Shown here one piece after another: positions 9,248 through 19,739 of a stretch of 61,058 nt of DNA; position 1 is the stretch's first letter; the number at the start of each line of letters is the position of its first letter. A model generated the notes under the pieces. It had not been told where the DNA came from and made no database searches. It was given only the letters and a program-made list of their open reading frames with translations. A program made the position numbers and the translations under genes. The stretch is from Coemansia sp. RSA 922 (Eukaryota > Kickxellomycota > Kickxellomycetes > Kickxellales > Kickxellaceae). The DNA lies in the NCBI GenBank assembly GCA_027577415.1, contig JANBQS010000020.1, positions 1-61,058 of the forward strand, written 5' to 3'.

Positions 9248-9532
9248 ATGTTTACCTATCAAGTGAATTATGGTTTGACATTAGAAACTACAGCTGAAAA
9301 ATTGAGAACCGAATTGGGTCACTTTAGAGAGAGTGGATGCAAGGTAGAACTCTGTAATCCAGATGGTAGTAACGCAGAACCAAAGTCAACTATTGGAAAC
9401 ACTATGAACCGTGATCGTGAAGTGGGAATTCGAGTAACAGGTGGAGAACTAATCTGGGGGGAGGCATTTAATGAAAGATCAGCAGTGGCACGCAGGGGCA
9501 ACTATAACGGCGGACCTATCCCAGGCATGTAG
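9248..9532 (+). CDS. Small protein related to the CxxC-type family, unknown function (about 94 aa)
   Basis: The ATG at 9248 gives 94 residues. The stretch MFTYQVNYGLTLETTAEKL followed by LGHFRESGCKVELCNPDG aligns with the neighbour at 8252 (LMFNIHLDIP followed by LSKLGCPECSIELYML). The order of strand, helix and Cys pair is conserved, though here the cysteines are spaced C-x4-C. The similarity extends a few residues upstream of this ATG in the same frame (GDRPTGL), without an upstream ATG. The true start may therefore lie in a short first exon joined at an AG near 9209-9216. The C-terminal half carries a conserved-looking hydrophobic strand (EVGIRVTGG) and ends in a Gly/Asn-rich tail. Function unknown. 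Confidence 0.55.
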   Translation: MFTYQVNYGLTLETTAEKLRTELGHFRESGCKVELCNPDGSNAEPKSTIGNTMNRDREVGIRVTGGELIWGEAFNERSAVARRGNYNGGPIPGM

Positions 9533-9582
9533 AAAAAAAGCTAGACATATTGTTGTTCAAGAAAATAAATATACTAAAGCTA

Positions 9583-12500
9583 CTAATAATAATCATCGTC
9601 ATAGTAGTTGCGCTTCTGCTTGACCTTGCCAGGGGGACACATGATAGCCGGCAAATACCTAGACGGCTTGATATCGCCCATGAACTTTGACATCCAAAAC
9701 ATCGGATACTCAGCCAATACCGAGATATACAGCCCACACTTGGCACGCGTAATAGCGACATATGCCAGACGACCCTCCTCGCGGTAATGCTGTACGTTGG
9801 GGGGCTCCTCAGTAGCCAACTTTTCTCTAATAACGACCTTGTCAGCGACGTTCTGCTCGCGGAACTGCATCGGGAACAAGCCCTCGATAAAATGCGGAAT
9901 AAAAACATGCTTCCACTCGAGCCCCTTAGCCTGATGCACGGTAGTAATAACCACAACGTCATTCTTGTTCTTGGGCTTACCGCCACCTTCGCCTTTGACG
10001 ACGCCCATGCCCTCAGACGACGTCGACAAAAGACACAGCTGACCTGAAAACGCCTGCAGCAACATCTTGCTACACGGCCCGCGCGGGTCAGCCATTTTCT
10101 CAGGCGCAAACGAGCTGTCGTCGTCGTGCTGCGGCGGAAGTGCGTCTGGCGAGTCAAGGAACCCCTCAAGAATGGCCTCCACCATCGTCCACAGCCCGTC
10201 CGTACCCTTCGTCGCCGCGGCCTTGCCCCAGATGGGCGCAGTCTTGGCGTCTTTCTCGTCAGACTCTGAGACAAACTCCTTATACATAATGCCAACCAGC
10301 TTTTGCAGCGTCGCTACGCCCAACTGCGCCTGCCAGTCACGAATACTCTTAACAAAGGCCGCCAAGCTCTCCGTCGCAGGCTTGGGCAAAAAGTGGCCGC
10401 GCTGCACGGCAATCTCCATCTTTGCGAACAGACTAATGAGATTCGCTCCAGACTCACTGCTGCTGCTACTGCCAACAGCCAGCAGCTTTTGCATGCTGAC
10501 AGGGCCCATGTTTTTGACAACGTCGCCGAGACAGATCCGCGTAGCAATGTCGTCGTCAGTGTTGGCGACAACGCGGATAAGCGCCATGAACAGCTGCATA
10601 CGCTTGGATTTCAGCGCCGAGTGGCCGCCACGCACCACAAAGGGAATCTTCTTTGACATCAGCCCAACTTCGATTAGACCCGTGGGATGGTAGGCGCCGA
10701 AGTTGAGGCAGCGCGAAATGACAGCAATGTCCGATGCCTTGCAGTCGCCCGAGTCGATCAGCTCCTTGATCTTGTTGGTAATGTTGGTCGCCTCCGCTTG
10801 ATGCGAGTCGCTGTGCCAGACCGACACAGGCACGACTGGCGCCGACGGAAGAGCCATCAACGGCACGCGCAGACGTCCCAGCAGCGTGCTGTCGCCAATA
10901 GTCTCGCGAGCGACGATGTTGCCCAAGTCGACAATACTCTGATGCGACCGGTAGTTCTGGGTCAGACTGGCCATCGTACCAGCACCAGTCGCATCGTCAT
11001 TGCCATCGTTCTGGGCGCGGTGTACTTTGGCGTCAACAAACCAATCAAGAAAGGTCTGGAAATTGTGCTCACACGTAGCGCCGCGGAAGGCATAGATGCT
11101 CTGCCGCTCGTCGCCGACAGCCGTCACCCGGCCAATGCCCTGCTGCATCTTCAAGACCAGGCTCATCTGCAGCTGGTTGAGGTCCTGAAACTCATCGACG
11201 AGCAGGTATGGGAACTCGGTGCGCACAGCCCTGAGCACCTCGGGGATGTCAAGCAGGTCGTTGGCGATCTTCAGCATGTCGTCAAAGTCGATCAAGTTGT
11301 AGCGCTGCAGCGTCGCGTTGTAGGCCTTGAGCACCGTCCCTTCAAACAGCGGGTAGTCCTCAGGCTGGTCGCCACGCGACTTGGCACGGTACAGAAAGGT
11401 CATGATGCTCGACACCTCGTCCTTCCCGCCAAAGTTGCCCTTGTAGTTGAGCTCCTCGAGAGCCTTCACGCTCGTCAGCTTGCTCTTCGCGCCAAGGCTT
11501 CCAAACAAGTGGTAGTACAGCGACCGAGTAATCGACATCTCGTCGGCGGCTGCCTGCGCCTGCGCCTGGAACTTTTTCTTGGTCTTTACTGCTGCCGTTG
11601 CCGACAGGCCATGAGAGGCGTTCTGCGCGATGATTTGCTCGACGCTTATGCCCAGCCGCTCCTTGGTCAGCGCCGCCACCACAGCCCAGCGGCTGTCAGA
11701 GTTGTCGACAAAAACAGGGCTCTCTTGCTCATCGCCGGGCGTAAACAACGGCCCAGAGTCGGCCGCAATGCCCAGCATAGTCTCGCACTGCACCAGCATG
11801 CGGCAGTCCTCGATCCGCTCCAGGGCGATTTTAAGAATGGCCGTGTGCTCAGACTCGGTCGCGGCAATCATCGGGCACTGCAGCATGTTGACCTGCTTGT
11901 GGTTGCGCATAACAAGGCCATAGCACCACGAGTGGAACGTCGACGCAAACGGCGTCTGGCCCCGGTAGTCCTGCTGGCTGATGTCCATGTACTTTTTGAT
12001 CCGCTCCTTCAGCTCGCCGGCCGCCTTGTTAGTAAACGTAATGACGAGGATGCTGGCCGGCATCACGCCCTGCTTGATAATCTCGATTACGCGCGCACAC
12101 AGCGTCGTCGTCTTTCCCGACCCAGCCCCAGCGACGATCAGCAGCGGCATGTCGATATCCAGCTTGGAAATATAATCCTGCGTCGCGTCCAGCCTAATAC
12201 TCTCAGCCACTGCAACCTCTGCCGCCGCCTTCGAATCGACTTCTTCTTCGTCAGTATCATCGATTGTAATGACCTCGTTCTTGACGATTGGTTTCGTCAT
12301 CAGCAGCGTGCTAGCCGACTGGAATCCGCTGCTGGCTGGTGCTCTAATAATGGGCTCGCTCCTAGCCAGAGAGTTCGTATACGACACTACGTAATCGTCT
12401 ATCGTCAAAGTACGACTCTCAGCTTTTGCTGAAACATGGCTGTGAGACGAAGGGGCCGATGTAGAGGGCCTAGCAATGTACTTGGGCCTAGCGACATGCC

Positions 12501-12747
12501 TTGCTTTGGCTGCGGGTTTTGCTTTGGCTGCGGGCTTTGGCTTAACTGCAGCCTTCGATTCAGCCACAGGCTTTGGCTTAATATCGGGCTTTGATGCGGT
12601 CTCGAGCTTTGGTTTAACGTCAGGCGTGGGTTCAGTCTTGATCTTTGGCTTAACATCGGGTGTAGGTTCAGCTGCGGGCTTTTGAGCAGTTGAGCGCTTG
12701 CGAGTAGCAGCAGCAGCAGCACCGGATTGAACTGCCTTTCTCTTCAT
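9583..12747 (-). CDS. UvrD/PcrA-type 3'-5' DNA helicase, Srs2-like
   Basis: A 1054-residue superfamily 1A helicase. Motifs in order: Q-motif region LDATQ (about 190), Walker A GAGSGKTTT (about 210), ITFTNKAAGELKERI, Walker B LLVDEFQD (about 515), GDERQSIYAFRGA, LTQNYRSH, VVITTVHQAKGLEWKHVFIP (motif V) and VAITRAK (motif VI). In fungi the closest functional class is Srs2, which strips Rad51 from DNA and restrains recombination. Srs2 assignment is by architecture and length, and another UvrD-like branch is not excluded. The first 160 residues are disordered: Ala/Lys/Pro repeats of the PKPAAKAK kind, suited to DNA contact or nuclear import. A SUMO-interacting-type motif, VITIDDTDEEE, follows at about 165. 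The C-terminus is basic then acidic/Tyr-rich. The ATG at 12747 is the first in frame. Confidence 0.9.
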   Translation of the reverse strand: MKRKAVQSGAAAAATRKRSTAQKPAAEPTPDVKPKIKTEPTPDVKPKLETASKPDIKPKPVAESKAAVKPKPAAKAKPAAKARHVARPKYIARPSTSAPSSHSHVSAKAESRTLTIDDYVVSYTNSLARSEPIIRAPASSGFQSASTLLMTKPIVKNEVITIDDTDEEEVDSKAAAEVAVAESIRLDATQDYISKLDIDMPLLIVAGAGSGKTTTLCARVIEIIKQGVMPASILVITFTNKAAGELKERIKKYMDISQQDYRGQTPFASTFHSWCYGLVMRNHKQVNMLQCPMIAATESEHTAILKIALERIEDCRMLVQCETMLGIAADSGPLFTPGDEQESPVFVDNSDSRWAVVAALTKERLGISVEQIIAQNASHGLSATAAVKTKKKFQAQAQAAADEMSITRSLYYHLFGSLGAKSKLTSVKALEELNYKGNFGGKDEVSSIMTFLYRAKSRGDQPEDYPLFEGTVLKAYNATLQRYNLIDFDDMLKIANDLLDIPEVLRAVRTEFPYLLVDEFQDLNQLQMSLVLKMQQGIGRVTAVGDERQSIYAFRGATCEHNFQTFLDWFVDAKVHRAQNDGNDDATGAGTMASLTQNYRSHQSIVDLGNIVARETIGDSTLLGRLRVPLMALPSAPVVPVSVWHSDSHQAEATNITNKIKELIDSGDCKASDIAVISRCLNFGAYHPTGLIEVGLMSKKIPFVVRGGHSALKSKRMQLFMALIRVVANTDDDIATRICLGDVVKNMGPVSMQKLLAVGSSSSSESGANLISLFAKMEIAVQRGHFLPKPATESLAAFVKSIRDWQAQLGVATLQKLVGIMYKEFVSESDEKDAKTAPIWGKAAATKGTDGLWTMVEAILEGFLDSPDALPPQHDDDSSFAPEKMADPRGPCSKMLLQAFSGQLCLLSTSSEGMGVVKGEGGGKPKNKNDVVVITTVHQAKGLEWKHVFIPHFIEGLFPMQFREQNVADKVVIREKLATEEPPNVQHYREEGRLAYVAITRAKCGLYISVLAEYPMFWMSKFMGDIKPSRYLPAIMCPPGKVKQKRNYYDDDYY

Positions 12748-12898
12748 TGCGAACAGGTAGCGAAGAATTTCAAAAAATAAATAAATATAAATAAATAGGT
12801 TTTAAATGCAGAGTTTGAAGAAACACGAAAGTTGGAGAAAAGCAAGTTCATTCTCAGACATTAAGATCAAAAATCAATCAGTACATTTTTTTCTTCTT

Positions 12899-15886
12899 CT
12901 ACTTGTCAAGATCAATGTACATGGCCGGCAGCATTCCAGCAGCGCCACCTTGGCCGATTTTCCTAACTTTCCACCAGCTCTCAGCGGTATCGCCGTCAAC
13001 GACTCTGACTCTCTCGCCAACAGACACCTTCAGTTCATCTTCATGCTGAGGCTCGTAATCGTATTTAGCTGTGCCAAACAAAGCCCGAGTTTTGATCCAA
13101 CCACGCGATCCAGGCGCACCCAAAGTCTCTGCATAATCCTTAGGGAACCATCCCGAACGACCACTAGCCTGCCAGCCATCACCATTGTCAGTATCTGACT
13201 CCCGCAATATCTCTCCATACAGCCAGCCAGCACCCGTATGTGCCATAGATTTAGAAGATGAAGAACTGGGGATTGGTAGAGTTTCGATCAGGTCTCCGGT
13301 CTCAATAGTCAGCTCGTCGTCAGAGTCAGGGTGGTACGGATATAAAGCGCGGAGCCGTAGTTTCTCAAACTCGGAAGTGAGCAGTCCTAAAAACGGATTG
13401 CTCTCGTCTTTGGCAGCCGTGTTGATGGGTGGTGTAGCAGGGTTGGCAAATGCAGTGTCAAAGCTGACGCTGCTTACTGGCGACTCTACACGAATATCGG
13501 TGGGTGGTGGTCCGAATAAATCAGTGTCAAGCGGTGGCGGTAAGTCGTCGTCGTCTGAACTGTCATCGCGATCCCACTCTTCTTCCTCATCATCATCGGA
13601 GCTATCGTCGGTAAAGGTCACAGCAGCAGGGACAGAAGCAGGGGCCGGAGGAACAGAAACTGGAACATATGAAGAAACTGGAACCGAGGCTGGAGGAAGC
13701 GGCGCTGGCTCGGTCGCATGGCTAGCAAAGGGATTGCTAGTAACTGGCGGCACGCGTTCTTGCATCTCGGGCCGCTTAGTAGGAACGGTAGCCTCGTCGA
13801 TGGGATCGGGCATTCCAAGCGCACGCTGACGCTCACGGAATCGTTCTTCAGCGATATCTTGCAAAATCCTATCACGCTCCTGTTTACTGGTAGCCAACGC
13901 CAATCTCTCAGCAATAGTAGGCGCCCTATCAACAGGAGGAGTAACCGATCTCTTCTCTTCCACCTCTTGCTGCTGCTGCTGCTGGGAAGTAGGGGGAGTA
14001 ACCGGTGAAAACGCCGAGGTCCTCATCTCACGACGTTCGATAGTGGCAAGCTTCAAGACAAAGTCGCGTACTTCATCCAATAGTCCACTGCCATCTTCCC
14101 ATTTACTATTAGACTGATGATCGCGCATAGACCGGGCGACATGATCAAGGCCACTAGTAATAGACTGTGCACGCTCACGGCTCTCCAAAAGTTTGCGCTC
14201 AGCCTTAACAACCGACTCGTCCTTTTCTTCCTTTTCTTCTTCGATCGGTTCGCCAGTAAGTGCCGCCATTCTCTGAGCCACGAGTCGAGCCGCTCTGGCC
14301 TCCATATCAGAGACCGCCGGTTTACTACGTTTCTTGGCCAATTCCTTGCAAGTATCAGCTACGTCGCCAGAGATCCGCTCATAGTCACGGACCAACTTAG
14401 GTACAATCAACAATAGTTCGTTGATACTCGATACCAGGCGCTTACGCTTAGCCAAGAGCTGACCGCGATCACCACCACTGTCAGAAGAGGCTAGAGGAGT
14501 GTTGCGGTGAATGTCTTCGATATCGCGTTTCAAATCGTCAATACGCCAACGAGAAGTAACACGAGATTCAGCGTTCTCCTTTTGACGCCGCTCAGCCTCA
14601 GTCTTTGCCTGTCGGATCTCGTCCTTACGCTGCTGTACGAGGCGACGTAGTTGGTCGACAGACTCTACAGTGGTAGATGAACCGGCAACTGGCGACTGCG
14701 AGCGAGTATCAGCGGCCGATGTAGTATTACTACCGAGGTTGCGTCGACGATGAGCGCTCTGATAAATACCATCATCGTAATCAAAGTCGCTAACCGGAGG
14801 AACTGAAGTCGAGGGAGTTTTATCGGGTCGTTTAAACATGAGCTGTTCCTTCATCGTAGTCAACGAGTCCATGAAATCCTTACTACTCCTCGGCACCAAT
14901 TCCTGAGGTAAAGAGTCGGGCAATGGGGCACCGGCCAAACGACGGAATATAAGGTGCATGGCGACGCTGAATTCGTCCAAGTTGAGTTCTCCTTGGTTGT
15001 TTATATCGGATAACATCCAAACTTTAGCCAACTCAGATTGACTTAGTGAGGATTGGGCGAATACTTCGCGCGCCTGGTCCCCACGCAGTACGCCCCGGCC
15101 AGAGTCCCAGCGACGGAATATGCTCTCGTACTGTGCGCGCTCACTCGGAGTTATTGCCCACTGGTGGTGGTCACCAGTACGTGGGGCGAGGGCCGACTGG
15201 TTGATAAACGACTGCTTGACAGTGTTCAGACCGGCCGAAGAGGGTGTGATGTCGGGAAACTGCGATTCAAAGTCCAGGATAGACTCTGGTTCGGCAACAT
15301 AGTGAGTAGGCGCCGGCATGTTTACCTGCGTAGCGACTGGAGTAGGCATAGGCTGGGTGTGCATAATCAGGGGAGGCAACATGGTCTGAGCGTACATGGT
15401 CTGAGAGTGCATAGTCTGAGGCAACACGGTCGGAGTCAACACGGCCTGAGTACCAATAGCAGGGGACATGGTCTGGCTCATGGCAAGCGCTACTTCAGCG
15501 GCTATCTTGGGCGGCAAACTATCAGGCAAAGCTTTACCTTTGATCCTCGACTGAGCTAGAAACATGGCCAACATAAATTCAGCCAAGGTAAGACTACCAG
15601 TTCTACGCGTATCAGACAACTCCCAAATACGACCCAACTCGCTAACAGGCAAACGCGATTGCATTAATACGCGTCTCGCTGCGTCACCACCGATACGCGT
15701 ACTACCAGCGGGTACATTGCTGTTGAAAGTTGCCGTGTATGTTGGTATATCTGCCTGAGGTATAAAGCTCAGCGACAGAGCGCCTAGCACAATAAAAGTA
15801 CGAAAAGAGTGTATTAGTGAATATGTTTATTGGTGCTGGTATGCATTATAAACATTATGATTTCTCGTACCTGGCTGTAAATTCAT
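12899..15886 (-). CDS. EH-EH-coiled-coil-SH3-SH3 endocytic scaffold (intersectin/Pan1-like)
   Basis: Join of exon 1 (15886-15871) and exon 2 (15783-12899), 966 residues. Exon 1 is only 16 bases and encodes MNLQP plus one base. The intron (15870-15784, 87 nt) begins GTACGA, has a CACTAATAC branch site and ends GTGCTAG. Without it the gene lacks an ATG. Domains: EH domain 1 (about 5-95), EH domain 2 (about 205-300, with LSDINNQGELNLDEF as EF-hand-like loop), a long charged coiled coil (about 375-560), an acidic and Pro-rich linker carrying NPF motifs (TSNPFA, ESNPFLG) that other EH domains could bind, then two SH3 domains (about 825-885 and 905-965). Proteins of this layout assemble clathrin/actin endocytic patches at the plasma membrane. 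Dikaryal Pan1 lacks SH3 domains, so this looks closer to animal intersectin. It shares a divergent promoter with SEC31. Confidence 0.88.
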
Positions 15887-16123
15887 CTTTTTCAAAAAAA
15901 TTGAAGATTACCAAATAGTAAAGAAAGACAAAACAGTAATATCGTGTGAACACACATCACAAAGAAAGAGTAGTGATGATGCTTGCTCTCTTTTTTGTTT
16001 GTGCTGGTAGACAGTGATTGGCTAGACTAGCAACGCATATCAAGTTGCTGAAGAAGAAACTAACGCGCAATCTCTTTCATTTTTCTTTCTTGGCTTGACT
16101 TTTATTATTTAATTTAAAAACAG
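15887..16123. promoter_or_regulatory. Divergent promoter between the EH/SH3 scaffold and SEC31
   Basis: Only 237 bases separate the two start codons, so both trafficking genes must be driven from here. No canonical TATA is seen on either side. There are GA- and CT-rich patches and a ...TTAAAAACAG directly before the SEC31 ATG that could be a 3' splice site of a leader intron. Confidence 0.5.
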
Positions 16124-19100
16124 ATGGTCTACCAGTACATTGAACGTACAGCTATCCCCGCGTGGGGACCTCAACATGTGCAGCCACTGATTGCGGCTGG
16201 TACTGTGGCAGGAGCAATGGACGCGTCGTTTTCCAACACTTCACTTTTGGAAGTCTTCCAACTGGATGACAACACCGACGGCGGCGGGTTAGAGGCGATA
16301 GGCAAAGTCGAGGCCAACGCTCGGTTCCAGCGTCTAGCGTGGTCCACCTCCACTGACAGCCTCGGAGTATTGGCAGGTGGACTGGAGAACGGCGACATAA
16401 CGATCTGGGATGCCCGCAAGATCATCGACGGAGAGGACTCTGTCTTGCATTCGAGCTCAGCGCATACGGGGTCAGTCAGCGGCCTACAGTTCAACCCCTT
16501 CGCATCGAACCTTATGGCATCGGGTTCAGCTAACGGCGAGGTGTTTATCTGGGATATTGTCAATGACTTTAAATCCTATTCGCCTGGACCTCGCTCCCAG
16601 CGCTTGGATACGGTGACTGACTTGTGCTGGAACCAGCAGGTCCAGCATATTCTCGCCACGGCGTCCAGCTCCGGCTCCCTCGTAGTATGGGACCTGCGCT
16701 CACGCCGCGAGGTCATTGCGCTCGGCAGCGTCGGCACCATTGGCCAGGGCGGTCGTCCGGGAGTAGCAGCCGTCGAGTGGAACCCTCAGAGCGCCACACA
16801 GCTCGTCACTGCGTCTTCCGACGACAACAACCCAGTAATCATGTTGTGGGACCTCCGCAACGCCCAAGCGCCATCGCAGACGTTTGCTGGTGGGCATCAG
16901 CGCGGCATCCTGTCTCTGTCGTGGTGCCATAAGGACTCTGGTCTTTTGTTGTCGAGCGGTAAGGACAACCGCACAGTGTGCTGGAACCCTGACTCGGGCG
17001 ATATAGTCGGAGAGCTGCCGCCGTCCAGCAACTGGGTCTACGATGTCCAGTGGAACCAGGCCAACCCCAATCTCCTCAGCGGCGCATCGTTTGACGGCCG
17101 CATTAACCTCTACTCGCTCAGTCGTGAGGTGGAAGAGCCTGAGGATCCGTTTGCCCCTCAGTCGTCGTCCCTATTTGCTCCGGCTTTGTCGCTGAAGAAG
17201 CCTCCCAAGTGGCTGGCTCGTCCCTGTGGCGCCGTGTTCGGGTTCGGAGGGCAGCTCGTGCACTTCAATCAGACCAGCTCACTTGTGAGTATCACCGACT
17301 TTGTGGCTGAGCCGGAACTGGCGCAGCAGGCGCAGCAGCTAGAGTCGCTGTTGGAGAGTAACCAGGCTGCTGAGCTGTGCAAAGAGCGAGTGACTGCTGC
17401 TGACGACGACAAATCGTGGCAGGTTTTGCAGATTCTGTTTGAGGAAGACGCGCGCGATAAGCTGGTAAAGTTCCTCGGGTTCGACAAAGACCAAGTCAAA
17501 GCTCGTATCCAAGCCAAACCCGTTGAAAAGAAAGAGAAGGAGGAAGAAGAAGAGGCCAAGGCCGACGGCGACAATCCGTTTGCGTCGTCTACGTCGTTGG
17601 ATGCCGATGCCGACGACTTTTTCAGTAAGCCTACTAATGTTTCTGACTTGGAGGTTGCCTTTTCCGGTGCATTCCGTATTTACGACAAGGCCAAGGACAT
17701 TCGCTCGGAGGATACCAACGGCCTGATTACTCGCGCCATCCTTCTGGGCGATATCGAGGCTGCCGTTACTCTTTGTATCGAGCAAGAGTTGTTTGCCGAT
17801 GCACTTATCCTCGCTCCCTACGGCAGTCCCGAGTTGGCAGCTCGTGTGCAAAAGGAGTATTTTGCCAAGCGCGCTCAGCAGGCGCCCTACGTGCGTCTTC
17901 TCCACGCCATTGTCTCTGGCGACCTATCGGATATCGTAGTCAACGCCGACTTGGCCGAATGGGACGAAGTACTCGCCCTCCTCTGTACCTACGCTCAGGG
18001 CGATCAGTTCAGCTCATTGTGCGAGACCCTGGGTCAGCGTCTAGAGAAGGGCGGGGATTTGGATAACGCCGTACTCTGCTACCTGGCGTCAGGCAACCTC
18101 GACAAAGTAGCTGGTATCTGGATCGCTCATCAGAAGAAGAGCGGGCGTCACGTCAGCGGCCTACACTCGTTGATTGAAAAGGTGTCGGTATTCCGTAATG
18201 CTGTACAGTTTGTTGACAGTGGAGAGCCACCGTTTGTGTTGGCTGCTCTTTATGACTGCTACGGCGATTATGCCGAGTTTTTGGCTGCGCAGGGCCTGTT
18301 TGATATTGCCGCAAAGTATTTGGATCGCGTGCCTGCCGAGTACCGTGGCAATGAGGACTCGTTGGCCGTGCTAAGGAATCGTTTGGCTTTGACGAATGAT
18401 ACGCCTTGGACTGTCGTTCAGGTTGGTCCTCTCACTCCAGTCCAGCCTCCGGTCCAGCCCCCAGTCCAGCCTTCGGTTCAGCCTCCAGTCCAGCAACAGC
18501 CTTTGGTTCAACAGCAAATGCAGCAGGCGTATGGCGGATATCCTCAGGCCTACCCACCAGCACCAACCACTATGCCAGCCGCCCAGCACTACGCGCCCCA
18601 GTCTCTAGCAGCATACCCCACTGGTGGAGGATTCGCCAGCAACATTGGATACCAACAGCAGCAGCCAGGAGTATTCCAACCACCACCACCCCAGCCCCTC
18701 AACCCAGCGTCCATTCCTACTGGTCGTACTCCACCACCACGTCGCGAAGACGTGCCTTGGAATGACCCGCCAATGATGGCAAAGCCTGCTAAACGCCCGT
18801 CGCAGGTTGTTAGTGCCAAGCCAGCTGCGATTGTTAGTCCATTCCCGCAAGGCAGAGATACTCCACCTCCCAATCAGCCCCAACAGCTGGGTGGTCCTCC
18901 TCGTGGCGGCTTTGTTCCTAATGCTGGTAAACCCCTGCCGCCACCACCGCCACCTCCGTCGTCTCAGCCTATGCAGCAGCCTGGCTTTGTTCCTCAGCCT
19001 ATGCAGCAGCCTGGATTTGTTCCTCAGCCTGGATTTGCTCCCCAGCCTGGATTTGCTCCTCAGCCTGGATTCGCTCCTCAGCAAATGATGCCCGCCCAGC

Positions 19101-19588
19101 AGCAGCAAGCGCCCCAGTCCATGCGCGGCCAAGTGGTTACTGCCTCGCCATCTCGCGACCCCGTAGCCGCCGCCGCCTCTCTAGCCGCTACTGCAGCTGC
19201 CACTGCCTCTGCTGCGGCCAAAGCAGCCGGGCCAAAGTACCCAGCGGGAGACCGTACTCATATACCCGACGTATGGAAGCCTACGGTATCTGGACTCACT
19301 GCTCACCTTTCCCGTGCTAAGCAATTCGGTGCCCCTAACCAGAAGCGTATGGTGGAGGATGCTGAGCGCCGTCTCAATGTTCTATTCGATCTGATGAACT
19401 GTGACGACGTCAAGATGAAAGATAGATTGGCTCCGCTGTTTGAGCAATTGGTGCAGGCTATTGGCGCACATCAGTTTACTCCGGCGTTGAACTTGCAGGC
19501 GGAAATCATGGCTCTTAACCCTGATATTACTTCGAGTATCGTGGGTGTTAAACATTTGGTCAACGTTTTAAAGACTCTTCCCATGTAA
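16124..19588 (+). CDS. SEC31: COPII outer-coat protein SEC31
   Basis: A 1154-residue outer-coat subunit of COPII vesicles. It pairs with Sec13 to cage Sec23/24-coated buds at ER exit sites. The start has the conserved RTAIPAWGP and AAGTVAGAMDASFS of the family. WD40 repeats run to about residue 330 (VIMLWDLRNAQAPSQ, LSSGKDNRTVCWNP). The helical ACE1 region covers about 390-770. Then comes a 300-residue Pro/Gln-rich tail with QPPVQPPVQ runs and repeats of QPGFAPQPGFAPQPGF. A C-terminal SRA1-like helical domain (about 1035-1150) closes the protein. No introns are visible. The stop at 19588 is followed by an AT-rich 3' flank. Confidence 0.96.
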   Translation: MVYQYIERTAIPAWGPQHVQPLIAAGTVAGAMDASFSNTSLLEVFQLDDNTDGGGLEAIGKVEANARFQRLAWSTSTDSLGVLAGGLENGDITIWDARKIIDGEDSVLHSSSAHTGSVSGLQFNPFASNLMASGSANGEVFIWDIVNDFKSYSPGPRSQRLDTVTDLCWNQQVQHILATASSSGSLVVWDLRSRREVIALGSVGTIGQGGRPGVAAVEWNPQSATQLVTASSDDNNPVIMLWDLRNAQAPSQTFAGGHQRGILSLSWCHKDSGLLLSSGKDNRTVCWNPDSGDIVGELPPSSNWVYDVQWNQANPNLLSGASFDGRINLYSLSREVEEPEDPFAPQSSSLFAPALSLKKPPKWLARPCGAVFGFGGQLVHFNQTSSLVSITDFVAEPELAQQAQQLESLLESNQAAELCKERVTAADDDKSWQVLQILFEEDARDKLVKFLGFDKDQVKARIQAKPVEKKEKEEEEEAKADGDNPFASSTSLDADADDFFSKPTNVSDLEVAFSGAFRIYDKAKDIRSEDTNGLITRAILLGDIEAAVTLCIEQELFADALILAPYGSPELAARVQKEYFAKRAQQAPYVRLLHAIVSGDLSDIVVNADLAEWDEVLALLCTYAQGDQFSSLCETLGQRLEKGGDLDNAVLCYLASGNLDKVAGIWIAHQKKSGRHVSGLHSLIEKVSVFRNAVQFVDSGEPPFVLAALYDCYGDYAEFLAAQGLFDIAAKYLDRVPAEYRGNEDSLAVLRNRLALTNDTPWTVVQVGPLTPVQPPVQPPVQPSVQPPVQQQPLVQQQMQQAYGGYPQAYPPAPTTMPAAQHYAPQSLAAYPTGGGFASNIGYQQQQPGVFQPPPPQPLNPASIPTGRTPPPRREDVPWNDPPMMAKPAKRPSQVVSAKPAAIVSPFPQGRDTPPPNQPQQLGGPPRGGFVPNAGKPLPPPPPPPSSQPMQQPGFVPQPMQQPGFVPQPGFAPQPGFAPQPGFAPQQMMPAQQQQAPQSMRGQVVTASPSRDPVAAAASLAATAAATASAAAKAAGPKYPAGDRTHIPDVWKPTVSGLTAHLSRAKQFGAPNQKRMVEDAERRLNVLFDLMNCDDVKMKDRLAPLFEQLVQAIGAHQFTPALNLQAEIMALNPDITSSIVGVKHLVNVLKTLPM

Positions 19589-19739
19589 ATATTTACATGG
19601 GTGATTTATTTTATTTATATTCAATATATTGTTGCCTTTGGGGATTATTCAAGAAATGTTTATAATATATAAAGGTAAAATAAATAAAAAACGGTCATAG
19701 ATAGTAATAGTCCAAAAAATGGATAATTTGACGGAATTG

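Noticed and set aside
10687..12432. 581-codon open frame on the plus strand
   Set aside because: Antisense to the UvrD-like helicase; no recognisable domain and biased composition.
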